This document shows, one piece after another, positions 1 through 4,774 of a stretch of DNA of 10,346 nt. The stretch lies in NCBI GenBank assembly GCA_910579495.1, contig CAJTVD010000086.1:4365-14710 (forward strand). Direction: 5' to 3'. The DNA is from an uncultured Lachnospiraceae bacterium (GTDB lineage: Bacteria > Bacillota > Clostridia > Lachnospirales > Lachnospiraceae). The notes beneath the pieces were generated by a model, which was not told where the DNA came from, did not search any database, and saw nothing but the letters and a program-made list of their open reading frames with translations. The stretch's first letter is position 1, and each line of letters begins with the position of its first letter. A program made the translations under genes and the position numbers.

Positions 1-979
1 TTCTGTAGCCGTATTCTTTCAGTTCCTGTATGTCCTTTTCCTCTGCTATCCCTTCCAGTATCTTTTCCCGCAGTTCGTCACTTCTTTTCTGCTTTTCAGT
101 CAGCGGCACCGTGGCCGTCTGCCCTTCGTCATCTTCATACTGTACAGGCCAGGAAGCGCCCTGGCGGTACACTTCGCCCCAGAACCCGTTCACCCTCCAG
201 GACTTCCGCAGGTGGACCCCCTCTGCCTTCGCAAAGGCTTCCACATAGGACTGGGTAACAGGCCAGTCCATGCGCCGTTCCGGGTGCCCGCCGTCAATGT
301 CATGGTGCCACAGTTCAATTTTTTCTTTGGGCACTCCCCATTCCAGCAATTTCAGATATGCCGCCAGGCTGTCTTTGCCGCCGGAAAAAAGGACAATGAT
401 CAGATCATAGTTTTCCAGCGGTAACAGCCGGGGCAGGTATGATTTTTTGTCCGTGGCCGTCTTCCGCTTCCCAGGGACACGGGGGCGGAAGCGCACCTGG
501 CGGCCATATATGGGGCGCTCCTGCCAGCCGTACACCACCGGGGTGTCTTTGGTGCAGTCAGCGTCTTTTATGAAATTAACCACCTTCTGTTCTGCCTCCC
601 GTCTTTCAATCTCTGTAATTGTCAGAAATCCGTATGCCGTGTTCCGGGTCTTCTCCGGGTACAGGCTATAATCCGGGTAAATGTGTTCAATTTCCGGGGG
701 CAGTAGCGTGTCACGCTCTCTTTTGTATACCTCTTTCCCGTTTTCCAGTTCTATGCAGTACCCGGAACCGCCCCTGGCCACTTCGTCCGCATATATGGGC
801 GCTGTATAGTCCGGCGTGAAGGAAAATACCTTGCTTAAATACACTTTGTCCATGTGGCCGGAAAACATGGGGTGATACCATTCGACATGATCACCCTGGG
901 CCTTGTGCCAGGCGGATATTTTCATCAATGGGATATTGGGGTAATTATGGCCGTCAACGTCCACAAGCCCTATCTTCAT
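1..979 (-). CDS. Phage protein: radical-SAM-type N-terminus fused to PP-loop (PAPS reductase-like) domain, partial
   Basis: The frame is open from the ATG at 979 to the left edge (326 codons), so the C-terminus is missing. Residues 1-120 begin MKIGLVDVDGH and run through FSFTPDY and EIEHIYPDYSLYP to TAYGFLT. I recognise this as the N-terminal part of a clostridial phage protein family that normally continues into a radical SAM core with a CxxxCxxC cluster motif. Here that motif is absent. From residue 121 the protein switches to a PAPS reductase/PP-loop sequence, with the nucleotide-binding SGGKDS at residues 199-204 and a WHHDIDGGHPERRMDWP region after it. PP-loop enzymes activate substrates by adenylation; phage members are often linked to sulfur or nucleic-acid modification, but the substrate here is unknown. 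GGGGGCAGAGGGC precedes the ATG, 12 bases after the upstream gene's stop codon. The PP-loop assignment is firm; the fusion reading relies on my memory of the family. Confidence 0.8.
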   Translation of the reverse strand, partial: MKIGLVDVDGHNYPNIPLMKISAWHKAQGDHVEWYHPMFSGHMDKVYLSKVFSFTPDYTAPIYADEVARGGSGYCIELENGKEVYKRERDTLLPPEIEHIYPDYSLYPEKTRNTAYGFLTITEIERREAEQKVVNFIKDADCTKDTPVVYGWQERPIYGRQVRFRPRVPGKRKTATDKKSYLPRLLPLENYDLIIVLFSGGKDSLAAYLKLLEWGVPKEKIELWHHDIDGGHPERRMDWPVTQSYVEAFAKAEGVHLRKSWRVNGFWGEVYRQGASWPVQYEDDEGQTATVPLTEKQKRSDELREKILEGIAEEKDIQELKEYGYR

Positions 980-991
980 GCCCTCTGCCCC

Positions 992-1291
992 CTATTCGTC
1001 CGCATTGCCTTCCCCTTTCAGTCCGTCCACCTGGAAATCCGGGTGTGTGCTTCCCTCTAACCAGGCGTTTTTCATGGTCACTTGCGGGCAGCCGGTCCTG
1101 TCATATGTAACCGACACTTCCCCATAGTATCCCCAGACGGTGCCGTCATTCAGATACACGGTGACGGTGCCCTGGGTGTCCTCCTGCCCTGGAAAGCGGG
1201 AAGACAGTGCCGCCCTGGCGATCTGGCCCAGGAAGACAATTCCCAGGACCGAAAAAATCCACAGGACCAATACGGCCACTTTTTCTTTCAC
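992..1291 (-). CDS. Small membrane-anchored phage protein, unknown function
   Basis: 99 residues starting at a GTG, chosen because AGGAGG lies 7 bases upstream. Residues 5-26 form one hydrophobic segment (VAVLVLWIFSVLGIVFLGQI). A soluble domain rich in beta-type residues follows (GTVTVYLNDGTVWGYYGEVSVTY) and the tail is acidic. The layout suggests a single-pass membrane or signal-anchored protein with its C-terminal part outside or periplasm-facing, but no family is recognised. It follows the 49-residue gene after an 11-base gap, with its ribosome site overlapping that gene's stop, so translational coupling is likely. It is expressed as part of the leftward early operon. Confidence 0.7.
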   Translation of the reverse strand: MKEKVAVLVLWIFSVLGIVFLGQIARAALSSRFPGQEDTQGTVTVYLNDGTVWGYYGEVSVTYDRTGCPQVTMKNAWLEGSTHPDFQVDGLKGEGNADE

Positions 1292-1302
1292 CCTGCCGCC
1301 TC

Positions 1303-1452
1303 CTATCCTGCGGCCCGCACTGGTTCTGCGGGCCGCTCTTTCTCTGTCACTGTTACCGTTATTTTCACCCGCTCCCGTTTTGACAAAATCGCCGCCAGGG
1401 CGGTGAAAAAAGCCTGGGCATTGAATGTGCCCTTTACTTCGATTTCTGCCAT
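1303..1452 (-). CDS. Small phage protein, 49 residues, unknown function
   Basis: The frame reads MAEIEVKGTFNAQAFF, continues through a basic segment (LSKRERVKITVTVTEKE) and ends RPAEPVRAAG. It is too short for many gene callers, but it fills the gap between two operon genes, has phage-like composition, and has GGGAGGGCAGCAGGC just before the ATG. The start of the protein resembles small phage proteins with a beta-hairpin plus helix, but no family is identified. The last codons are written as a perfect 10-base inverted repeat (see the hairpin entry), which constrains the C-terminal residues and may be the reason for their odd Pro/Ala/Arg composition. Confidence 0.6.
   Translation of the reverse strand: MAEIEVKGTFNAQAFFTALAAILSKRERVKITVTVTEKERPAEPVRAAG
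1310..1336. other. GC-rich perfect hairpin at the end of the 49-residue gene
   Basis: GCGGCCCGCA and TGCGGGCCGC are perfect 10-base arms around a 7-base loop. The hairpin lies just ahead of the ribosome binding site of the 99-residue gene when read leftward. No U-run follows it on the minus strand, so it is not a classical terminator for the operon. On the plus strand it is followed by a pyrimidine-rich tail (TCTTTCTCTG). It may pause ribosomes, protect the transcript or tune expression of the next gene. Confidence 0.5.
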
Positions 1453-1467
1453 GCCTGCTGCCCTCCC

Positions 1468-1674
1468 TTACCCTGCCACGGCAGTACCAGCCCCCATGCG
1501 CTTGCCAAACTGTACACCCCGCAGGAAAGCCAGCATTTCTTTTTCTTCGCCGTCTTCCAGCGTCCGCAGGAAGTCCAGCACTTCCACAGCTTCCTGCCTG
1601 TTGTCCTGGGGTATCATGGTTTCTGTCTGCCCAGCGCTTGCTATTGTGTTTGCCTCTACATTGTTTCTCACCAT
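1468..1674 (-). CDS. Small phage protein, 68 residues, unknown function
   Basis: The start at 1674 is chosen because GGAAGG sits 8-9 bases before it (AGAAAGGAAGGTACAGAAA). The same frame is open upstream to an ATG at 1785, which would give 105 residues but has only a weak ribosome site (AAAAGG). The protein has a polar N-terminus, then a helical acidic region (EAVEVLDFLRTLEDGEEKEM) followed by LAFLRGVQFGKRM. The helical tail resembles small clostridial phage proteins with an 'eeqkEMLaFLqGvrfa' pattern, which have no known function. It belongs to the leftward early operon. Confidence 0.6.
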   Translation of the reverse strand: MVRNNVEANTIASAGQTETMIPQDNRQEAVEVLDFLRTLEDGEEKEMLAFLRGVQFGKRMGAGTAVAG

Positions 1675-1819
1675 TTTCTGTACCTTCCTTTCTGGCACTG
1701 CCGCTGCCGCTTTCACCTTAAAAGCCGCCTGCCCGAAAACCTGTTGACCGACCACATGCTTTATAGCTGGCATGACCGCTGCCATTTGCAGTGCCTTTTC
1801 TTTTGGGTGGCGTCCCTAT

Positions 1820-1886
1820 TGCACCCGGCGGGGATTGAACCCGCTCCGCAGGCTTTCACGCCTGCTGCCCCTCCGGCTCCCGGTGC
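1820..1886 (-). ncRNA. tRNA-like structure
   Basis: Read leftward, the segment folds as a cloverleaf. The acceptor arm GCACCGG pairs with CGGGTGC at 6 of 7 positions and is followed by an A. A 3-bp D-stem GCC/GGC encloses a 5-base loop. The anticodon-type stem GCAGGC/GCCTGC has 6 bp around GTGAAA. A 3-base variable region follows, then a textbook T-arm (GCGGG, loop TTCAATC, CCCGC). The total is 67 nucleotides with no encoded CCA. The short D-loop, 6-bp anticodon stem and 3-base variable loop recall tRNA-Pyl layout, but the 6-base loop has no CUA and U8 is missing, so it is not a standard tRNA. It sits in a protein-free gap of the phage early operon. It could be a degenerate phage tRNA, a tRNA mimic or an RNA-processing signal. 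Confidence 0.45.
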
Positions 1887-1900
1887 CGTGCTGGAAACTC

Positions 1901-2080
1901 TTAAAACGGTTTGAGTCTCACCGCCGTTTCTTCTACTGCTAATTTTGCCAGTTCTTTTTTTGCGTTTTGTAGCTTTACTGAAAGATTTAGCAGTAATGCG
2001 TCCATTTGTTGGAATGAAAGTCCTTGTTTCTGGCACTGCTCTATAATGTCATTTGCAAAGGCTTTTGTTTGTTCGTCCAC
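1901..2080 (-). CDS. Small helical phage protein, 59 residues
   Basis: The GTG start at 2080 is preceded by GGGAGGTGAGAGG, an excellent ribosome site, so the longer open frame upstream is not used. The protein is predicted to be almost wholly alpha-helical (ANDIIEQCQKQGLSF, then LLLNLSVKLQNAKKELAKLA). It resembles the many short helical proteins of unknown role in clostridial phage early operons. There are no cysteine pairs, membrane segments or catalytic motifs. The tRNA-like element begins 15 bases beyond its stop codon. Confidence 0.65.
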   Translation of the reverse strand: MDEQTKAFANDIIEQCQKQGLSFQQMDALLLNLSVKLQNAKKELAKLAVEETAVRLKPF

Positions 2081-2093
2081 CCTCTCACCTCCC

Positions 2094-2122
2094 TTTCCAT
2101 TTCCCCTTCCCTCTGCTATACT
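2094..2122 (+). promoter_or_regulatory. Candidate rightward promoter opposing the early operon
   Basis: TTTCCA (4 of 6 matches to the -35 consensus) is followed after 17 bases by TATACT. The TG of an extended -10 (TGCTATACT) is also present. It points rightward, against the early operon, into the structured segment that ends in a terminator at 2368-2397. Confidence 0.45.
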
Positions 2123-2256
2123 GTACTTGCCAGCCGTGCCGGGCTGGACTATAGAGGGAAGGGGGTGTATTGCTTTGGGTGTAGGTGTCTGTCTTCCCGT
2201 TTTTGACAGCAAGACGGGGAAGCCTACTGTTTTAGAGTGCGGTTCGTGGTTTTGCT

Positions 2257-2349
2257 ATGGCTGTAACAAACTTCGCAAAGTCATATATTATCCGCACATT
2301 GGCACCATTGATGGAAGTTGCAAAAATGCGGCTCCACTATGGTTTTTAA
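2257..2349 (+). CDS. Possible 30-residue peptide
   Basis: The frame ATG...TAA encodes MAVTNFAKSYIIRTLAPL followed by MEVAKMRLHYGF. It is a basic, amphipathic, helix-prone peptide without a clear membrane span. It has plausible coding composition, and its stop codon touches the hairpin that leads into the terminator. Against it, no good ribosome binding site precedes the ATG (GTGGTTTTGCT). An in-frame TAG lies 8 codons upstream, so there is no longer version. No family is recognised. It could be a peptide made from the rightward transcript or a chance frame. Confidence 0.35.
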   Translation: MAVTNFAKSYIIRTLAPLMEVAKMRLHYGF

Positions 2350-2367
2350 GCAGGAATGAACCTGCCT

Positions 2368-2397
2368 GCCCTGGCTTATGCCGGGGCATTATTTTTT
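2368..2397 (+). terminator. Intrinsic terminator of the rightward transcript
   Basis: The stem GCCCTGGC/GCCGGGGC has 8 pairs including one U-G, and a TTAT loop. The tail is ATTATTTTTT. The U-run is present only when read rightward. The first bases of the tail overlap the stop codon of the leftward 65-residue gene. Confidence 0.6.
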
Positions 2398-2586
2398 GAA
2401 AAGTGCGTCAATCTTTTCCGCCGCCTGCGCCTGTATCCTTTTGATTTCCAGCAATTCTTCATCTGTCACCGGGCAATCCTGTATTTGCGTGAATACTTCC
2501 AGCGTCCCCACGGGTTCCCCGTTTTCTCCCTCTCTTGTGATCTTGCTTGCAAAAGAGATAAACAGCGGCCTTGATGTTTCTACCAT
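2389..2586 (-). CDS. Small phage protein, 65 residues, unknown function
   Basis: It starts at the ATG at 2586, with GGAGGTGAGAAGGGAAC upstream. The first half (MVETSRPLFISFASKITREG) is mixed; the second half (TDEELLEIKRIQAQAAEKID) is a predicted helix ending in Lys-Lys. It is the second gene of the leftward early operon, 39 bases after the 57-residue gene. No family is recognised. Leftward of its stop there is no protein gene for about 308 bases. Confidence 0.65.
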   Translation of the reverse strand: MVETSRPLFISFASKITREGENGEPVGTLEVFTQIQDCPVTDEELLEIKRIQAQAAEKIDALFKK

Positions 2587-2625
2587 GTTCCCTTCTCACC
2601 TCCTTCCTGTAGTTGGCCTAAATTC

Positions 2626-2799
2626 TCATACTGCTGCCGCTGCCAGCTTCGCCTTTTCAATCTTTTGCCTATCAGATAAGGCTGTCATATATGTTCTGGC
2701 CAGCACTATGGAATTTTCGTCCAGCGTTTCAAGGATTTTCGCCACTTCCTTTGTGTCGGAAGAAAGCATTTCTTTTCTGGTTTCCTCTGTACCCTTCAT
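2626..2799 (-). CDS. First gene of the leftward early operon, 57-residue protein
   Basis: The frame opens at the ATG at 2799 with GGGAGG 5 bases before it. It reads MKGTEETRKEMLSSDTKEVA, then a helical stretch (KILETLDENSIVLARTYMTA) and a tail rich in lysine and alanine. Its place immediately downstream of the repressor-controlled promoter is where phages often put Cro-like, excisionase or antirepressor genes. It is short, has no clear helix-turn-helix and is not recognised. The pattern LDENSIVLARTYMTAL resembles the C-terminal helix found in some phage regulators, so a regulatory role is possible but unproven. Confidence 0.6.
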   Translation of the reverse strand: MKGTEETRKEMLSSDTKEVAKILETLDENSIVLARTYMTALSDRQKIEKAKLAAAAV

Positions 2800-2832
2800 G
2801 TTGTCCTCCCTTCTATGTCGGTTGTTGTTTCA

Positions 2833-2905
2833 TGACTATGGTCTTAATATATATGACTTTGGTCAGTTTGTCAAGATATTTTTGCTTTTTTCTTGACTAT
2901 GGTCA
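2833..2905. promoter_or_regulatory. Repressor operators, three copies of TGAC-N4-GTCA
   Basis: The copies are TGACTATGGTCT (2833-2844), TGACTTTGGTCA (2854-2865) and TGACTATGGTCA (2894-2905). The half-sites TGAC/GTCA form a palindrome. The first two copies are 21 bases apart and the third is 40 bases further, close to two and four helical turns. The first two copies cover the leftward promoter; the third overlaps the -35 of the repressor's own promoter. This is the layout of a lambda-like genetic switch bound by the XRE protein encoded at 2956. Confidence 0.7.
2846..2874 (-). promoter_or_regulatory. Early leftward promoter
   Basis: Read leftward, a perfect TTGACA (2869-2874) is followed after exactly 17 bases by TATATT (2846-2851). 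The spacer contains one operator copy, and another lies just downstream of the -10, so a repressor bound there would block the promoter. This is the expected lytic promoter for the operon starting at 2799. Confidence 0.75.
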
Positions 2906-2921
2906 GTTTTTTTGTTATTCT
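2893..2921 (+). promoter_or_regulatory. Repressor promoter
   Basis: TTGACT is followed after 17 bases by TATTCT. The third operator copy overlaps the -35, suggesting that the repressor controls its own synthesis. The predicted start is about 30 bases ahead of the ATG at 2956. Confidence 0.5.
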
Positions 2922-2955
2922 CTGTTTAGGCAAGTCAGAAATGGGGGTGATAATT

Positions 2956-3321
2956 ATGAATGAACGACTAAAAGCCATTAGAAAATCTTTGTCTTTAAGC
3001 CAAGAATCCTTTGGGAAAAAATTAGGAGTGACTGGCACAGCAATTTCCCGTATAGAAATTGGAAATAGGGCTGTAACTGAACAAATGGTGCTTGCTATTT
3101 GCCGGGAATTTAACGTGCGAGAAGAATGGCTGCGAAACGGCAGCGGAGAAATGTTTCTTGATTTCACGGAAGATGAATTTGCAAAAGCGGCTGCAACACT
3201 TTCCAATGACGCTTTTGTTAGAAGTCTGATTGTGGAATACTGGAAACTTGATGATGACAGCAAAAAATTATTCCAGGATTTCATACATAGGCTGTCAGAC
3301 AATATGCGGGGCCAGGAATAA
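2956..3321 (+). CDS. XRE-family phage repressor (CI-like)
   Basis: 121 residues. The start at 2956 follows GGGGGTGATAATT; an earlier in-frame ATG lies inside the promoter and is rejected. An N-terminal helix-turn-helix covers about residues 5-60, with LSLSQESFGKKLGVTGTAIS as helices 2-3 and SRIEIGNRAV after it. It continues into the typical clostridial EFNVREEWLRNGSGEM linker. The C-terminal half (FTEDEFAKAA, then YWKLDDDSKKLFQDFI) is a short oligomerisation-type region. There is no Ser-Lys protease domain, so release would not work by LexA-type self-cleavage. It is divergent from the early operon and binds the operators between them by inference. Its function is to keep the lytic promoter off. 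Confidence 0.9.
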   Translation: MNERLKAIRKSLSLSQESFGKKLGVTGTAISRIEIGNRAVTEQMVLAICREFNVREEWLRNGSGEMFLDFTEDEFAKAAATLSNDAFVRSLIVEYWKLDDDSKKLFQDFIHRLSDNMRGQE

Positions 3322-3351
3322 AGCCCCACATATCACCAGCGGAACTACTTA

Positions 3352-3410
3352 CTATTTCAGATACTTAATGAACGTGTAAATCTTGATTAAAATGTTCATG
3401 TCTGAAATAG
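3352..3410. repeat. Long imperfect inverted repeat between convergent genes
   Basis: The outer arms CTATTTCAGA (3352-3361) and TCTGAAATAG (3401-3410) match perfectly. The inner arms ATGAAC (3368-3373) and GTTCAT (3394-3399) also match. The transcript would fold on itself in either direction. There is no U-run, so it is not a standard terminator. Confidence 0.5.
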
Positions 3411-3456
3411 CGTCAACCATTCTATGAATGGCTGCTTTTAACTCGTTTACCAGCAT
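3352..3456 (-). CDS. Small convergent protein, 34 residues
   Basis: The frame reads MLVNELKAAIHRMVDAI, SDMNILIKIY and TFIKYLK, then TAG. A very strong ribosome site (GGGAGGGAAGAACA) precedes the ATG, which is the main reason to call it. The pattern of an alternating hydrophobic helix ending in 'iyTFikyL' matches short proteins seen beside XRE regulators in clostridial phages and plasmids, whose function is unknown. It converges on the repressor gene, leaving 30 bases between the stops. Its stop and middle codons form the two arms of an imperfect inverted repeat (3352-3410). Confidence 0.55.
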   Translation of the reverse strand: MLVNELKAAIHRMVDAISDMNILIKIYTFIKYLK

Positions 3457-3554
3457 TGTTCTTCCCTCCCTTCTCCCTGCGTAATGCCCATTTACGGCAT
3501 TGTAATTTTAGGTTGCCGGAAGAACACAATACACACATACCATGGAGGTGCACA

Positions 3555-4238
3555 ATGAAAAGATTATCTTCTATCCTTATGCTTTTAATATGTCTATTGC
3601 TTTGCTCATGCGGCTCTGTTACCCCAAAATCGGCAGAACTCACCGAAAAATATGATTTTTACAAGTCCAGCATTTCCGGCTTAAAAACTGCAACTGGCGT
3701 TACTGCGGAAGAAGCAGACGAAATTTTTATTACCCTCGCTTCTGAATGTGGCGTAGACAGTTTCTTTACGGTATCAAAAAATACTTCTGGCGGTTTTTAT
3801 AATGTTAATTACGGGCTTAATACCTTAACGGTATATCTTGATGGTGTCTCTGTTTCCCAGGTCTTTGACGGAAAAGATCAAATATACCCGGAAACCATAC
3901 CCCATAATTTCTTGATGGATTTTGAACCGACTACAAAAGACGTGATGAATGGTTCTGGCGATACTGTTTTGGGTCAATATGCCTTTATCCGTATAACGGA
4001 TGATAACCTTGAAAAAATCACGTCTGAAATGTTAAGGGAATTTGCCGACAATGTAGTTGCAAATTCGGGCTATAATTGGGTATCCATAATAACTTATTCA
4101 GACACTGGTATATGTTTTTCTGGTTCTGATGTCTCATCTGCTATTTATGGTAAACTTGATAAGGATGGCAGTGTACTTGAATCATATGGGCTTTGGGTCC
4201 GTGACGAAAACGGTAATTATAGCTATACCGAGTCTTGA
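3555..4238 (+). CDS. Prophage-encoded lipoprotein; possible superinfection-exclusion or conversion protein
   Basis: 227 residues. The start at 3555 is set by GGAGGTGCACA. A lipoprotein signal peptide is clear: MKR, then the hydrophobic LSSILMLLICLLL, with lipobox LCSC and the lipidated cysteine at residue 19. The mature protein would be anchored outside the membrane. The next part is polar (AELTEKYDFYKSSISG), followed by a mixed alpha/beta domain with repeated Tyr/Gly/Ser/Asp-rich strands. No enzyme motif is visible. The DNA is visibly richer in A and T than the integrase and early genes, a sign of separate acquisition. Its place between repressor and integrase matches that of the Ltp lipoprotein of Streptococcus phage TP-J34, which blocks DNA injection by related phages. 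No sequence match is claimed. Confidence 0.8.
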   Translation: MKRLSSILMLLICLLLCSCGSVTPKSAELTEKYDFYKSSISGLKTATGVTAEEADEIFITLASECGVDSFFTVSKNTSGGFYNVNYGLNTLTVYLDGVSVSQVFDGKDQIYPETIPHNFLMDFEPTTKDVMNGSGDTVLGQYAFIRITDDNLEKITSEMLREFADNVVANSGYNWVSIITYSDTGICFSGSDVSSAIYGKLDKDGSVLESYGLWVRDENGNYSYTES

Positions 4239-4288
4239 TATTTTCTCGACACCACAAGTAATTATATAATTGCTATAGAGGGGGTATT

Positions 4289-4642
4289 ATGGACAATTTA
4301 CGTTATGAATGGAAAACCCGTGCCCCGGAAGGCGACTGGCAAAAGACGCCTGCCGGAAACTATACCACAAATGCAATTTACAGGACTGTTATAGGCAATT
4401 ATATTGCTCTATCCCTGTACCAGACAGACGGCGGGTGCAAATACGGCCTGTTCCTCTCCATAATGGTGTGGAAGGAAGACGGCTGCAAAGAAAACAAGAC
4501 GTGTCAGGCCCAGCGGGTGGCGTCCTTTAGTACCAAACTTTCGCCGCCTGCTGCCCTGGCCCTGGCGGAAGAATGGTTTTCCGGCTTTCTTCGGGACCAG
4601 ATCAGTTTTTCCGGCCTGGGTCTTGCTGAACTGTTAAAATAA
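4289..4642 (+). CDS. Unknown 117-residue protein in the lysogeny module
   Basis: The start ATG at 4289 follows AGAGGGGGTATT. The sequence begins MDNLRYEWKTRAPEGDWQ, contains a central beta-like part (AIYRTVIGNYIALSLYQTDG, then KYGLFLSIMVWKEDG) and ends in a helical segment (AALALAEEWFSGFLRDQISF). There is no signal peptide or membrane span, so it is probably cytoplasmic. No family is recognised. It lies 50 bases after the lipoprotein gene and may share its transcript; an accessory or immunity role is possible only by position. Base composition rises back toward that of the integrase partway through the gene. Confidence 0.7.
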   Translation: MDNLRYEWKTRAPEGDWQKTPAGNYTTNAIYRTVIGNYIALSLYQTDGGCKYGLFLSIMVWKEDGCKENKTCQAQRVASFSTKLSPPAALALAEEWFSGFLRDQISFSGLGLAELLK

Positions 4643-4676
4643 AAAATGTCCGGGGGTGCTGCGAACACTCCCGGAC
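4634..4676 (-). terminator. Leftward intrinsic terminator ahead of the integrase
   Basis: Read leftward, GTCCGGGAGTG and CACCCCCGGAC form an 11-pair stem (one G-U pair) with a 7-base loop. An ATTTTTTATTTTAA tail follows directly. Read rightward there is no U-run, so it should stop leftward transcription, for example read-through from the host gene across the integrase. Confidence 0.6.
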
Positions 4677-4774
4677 GGTGCAGAAATATATATATCCACC
4701 AGATACAACATACCGCTGCTCCTATAGTATACCACATAGGGGCGGGAAATGACAGGCAATCAAAAGGTGATCTT

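Larger units (their letters stand above)
2129..2397 (+). ncRNA. Candidate structured rightward transcript with small reading frame
   Basis: This stretch of about 300 bases has no convincing leftward gene. On the plus strand it has a promoter (2094-2122) and then a hairpin CCAGCC/GGCTGG at 2130-2147. Next come a hairpin CTTCCCGT/ACGGGGAAG at 2193-2222, a 30-codon frame at 2257-2349, a hairpin GCAGG/CCTGC at 2350-2365 and an intrinsic terminator at 2368-2397. The terminator stem pairs fully only on the plus strand, with one U-G wobble; read from the minus strand it has a C-A mismatch. The transcript would be antisense to the early operon. It may be a regulatory RNA, a small-peptide mRNA or both. 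Confidence 0.4.

Noticed and set aside
1082..1747. Long plus-strand open frame of 221 codons
   Set aside because: It lies opposite three leftward genes with good ribosome sites, has no ribosome site of its own and reads as low-complexity Pro/Ser/Ala/Arg sequence typical of a shadow frame.
1820..1886. A functional standard tRNA gene
   Set aside because: The anticodon-type loop has 6 bases in a 6-bp stem, U8 is absent, the D-arm is minimal and no CCA is encoded. It is reported as tRNA-like only.
2229..2260. GTTTTAGAG followed by TTTTGCTATGGC, resembling a Cas9-type repeat or tracrRNA
   Set aside because: The resemblance covers only a few bases, there is no second copy or anti-repeat, and no cas genes are in the window.
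1911..2399. Plus-strand open frame of 162 codons
   Set aside because: It is Phe/Ser/Cys-rich, starts inside the leftward 59-residue gene and shows no family resemblance. The 30-codon frame in another phase is the better candidate there.
4680..4774. Integrase promoter at TATAGT/TATACC
   Set aside because: A -10-like sequence is present, but no acceptable -35 at 16-18 bases was found, so it is not listed as a feature.
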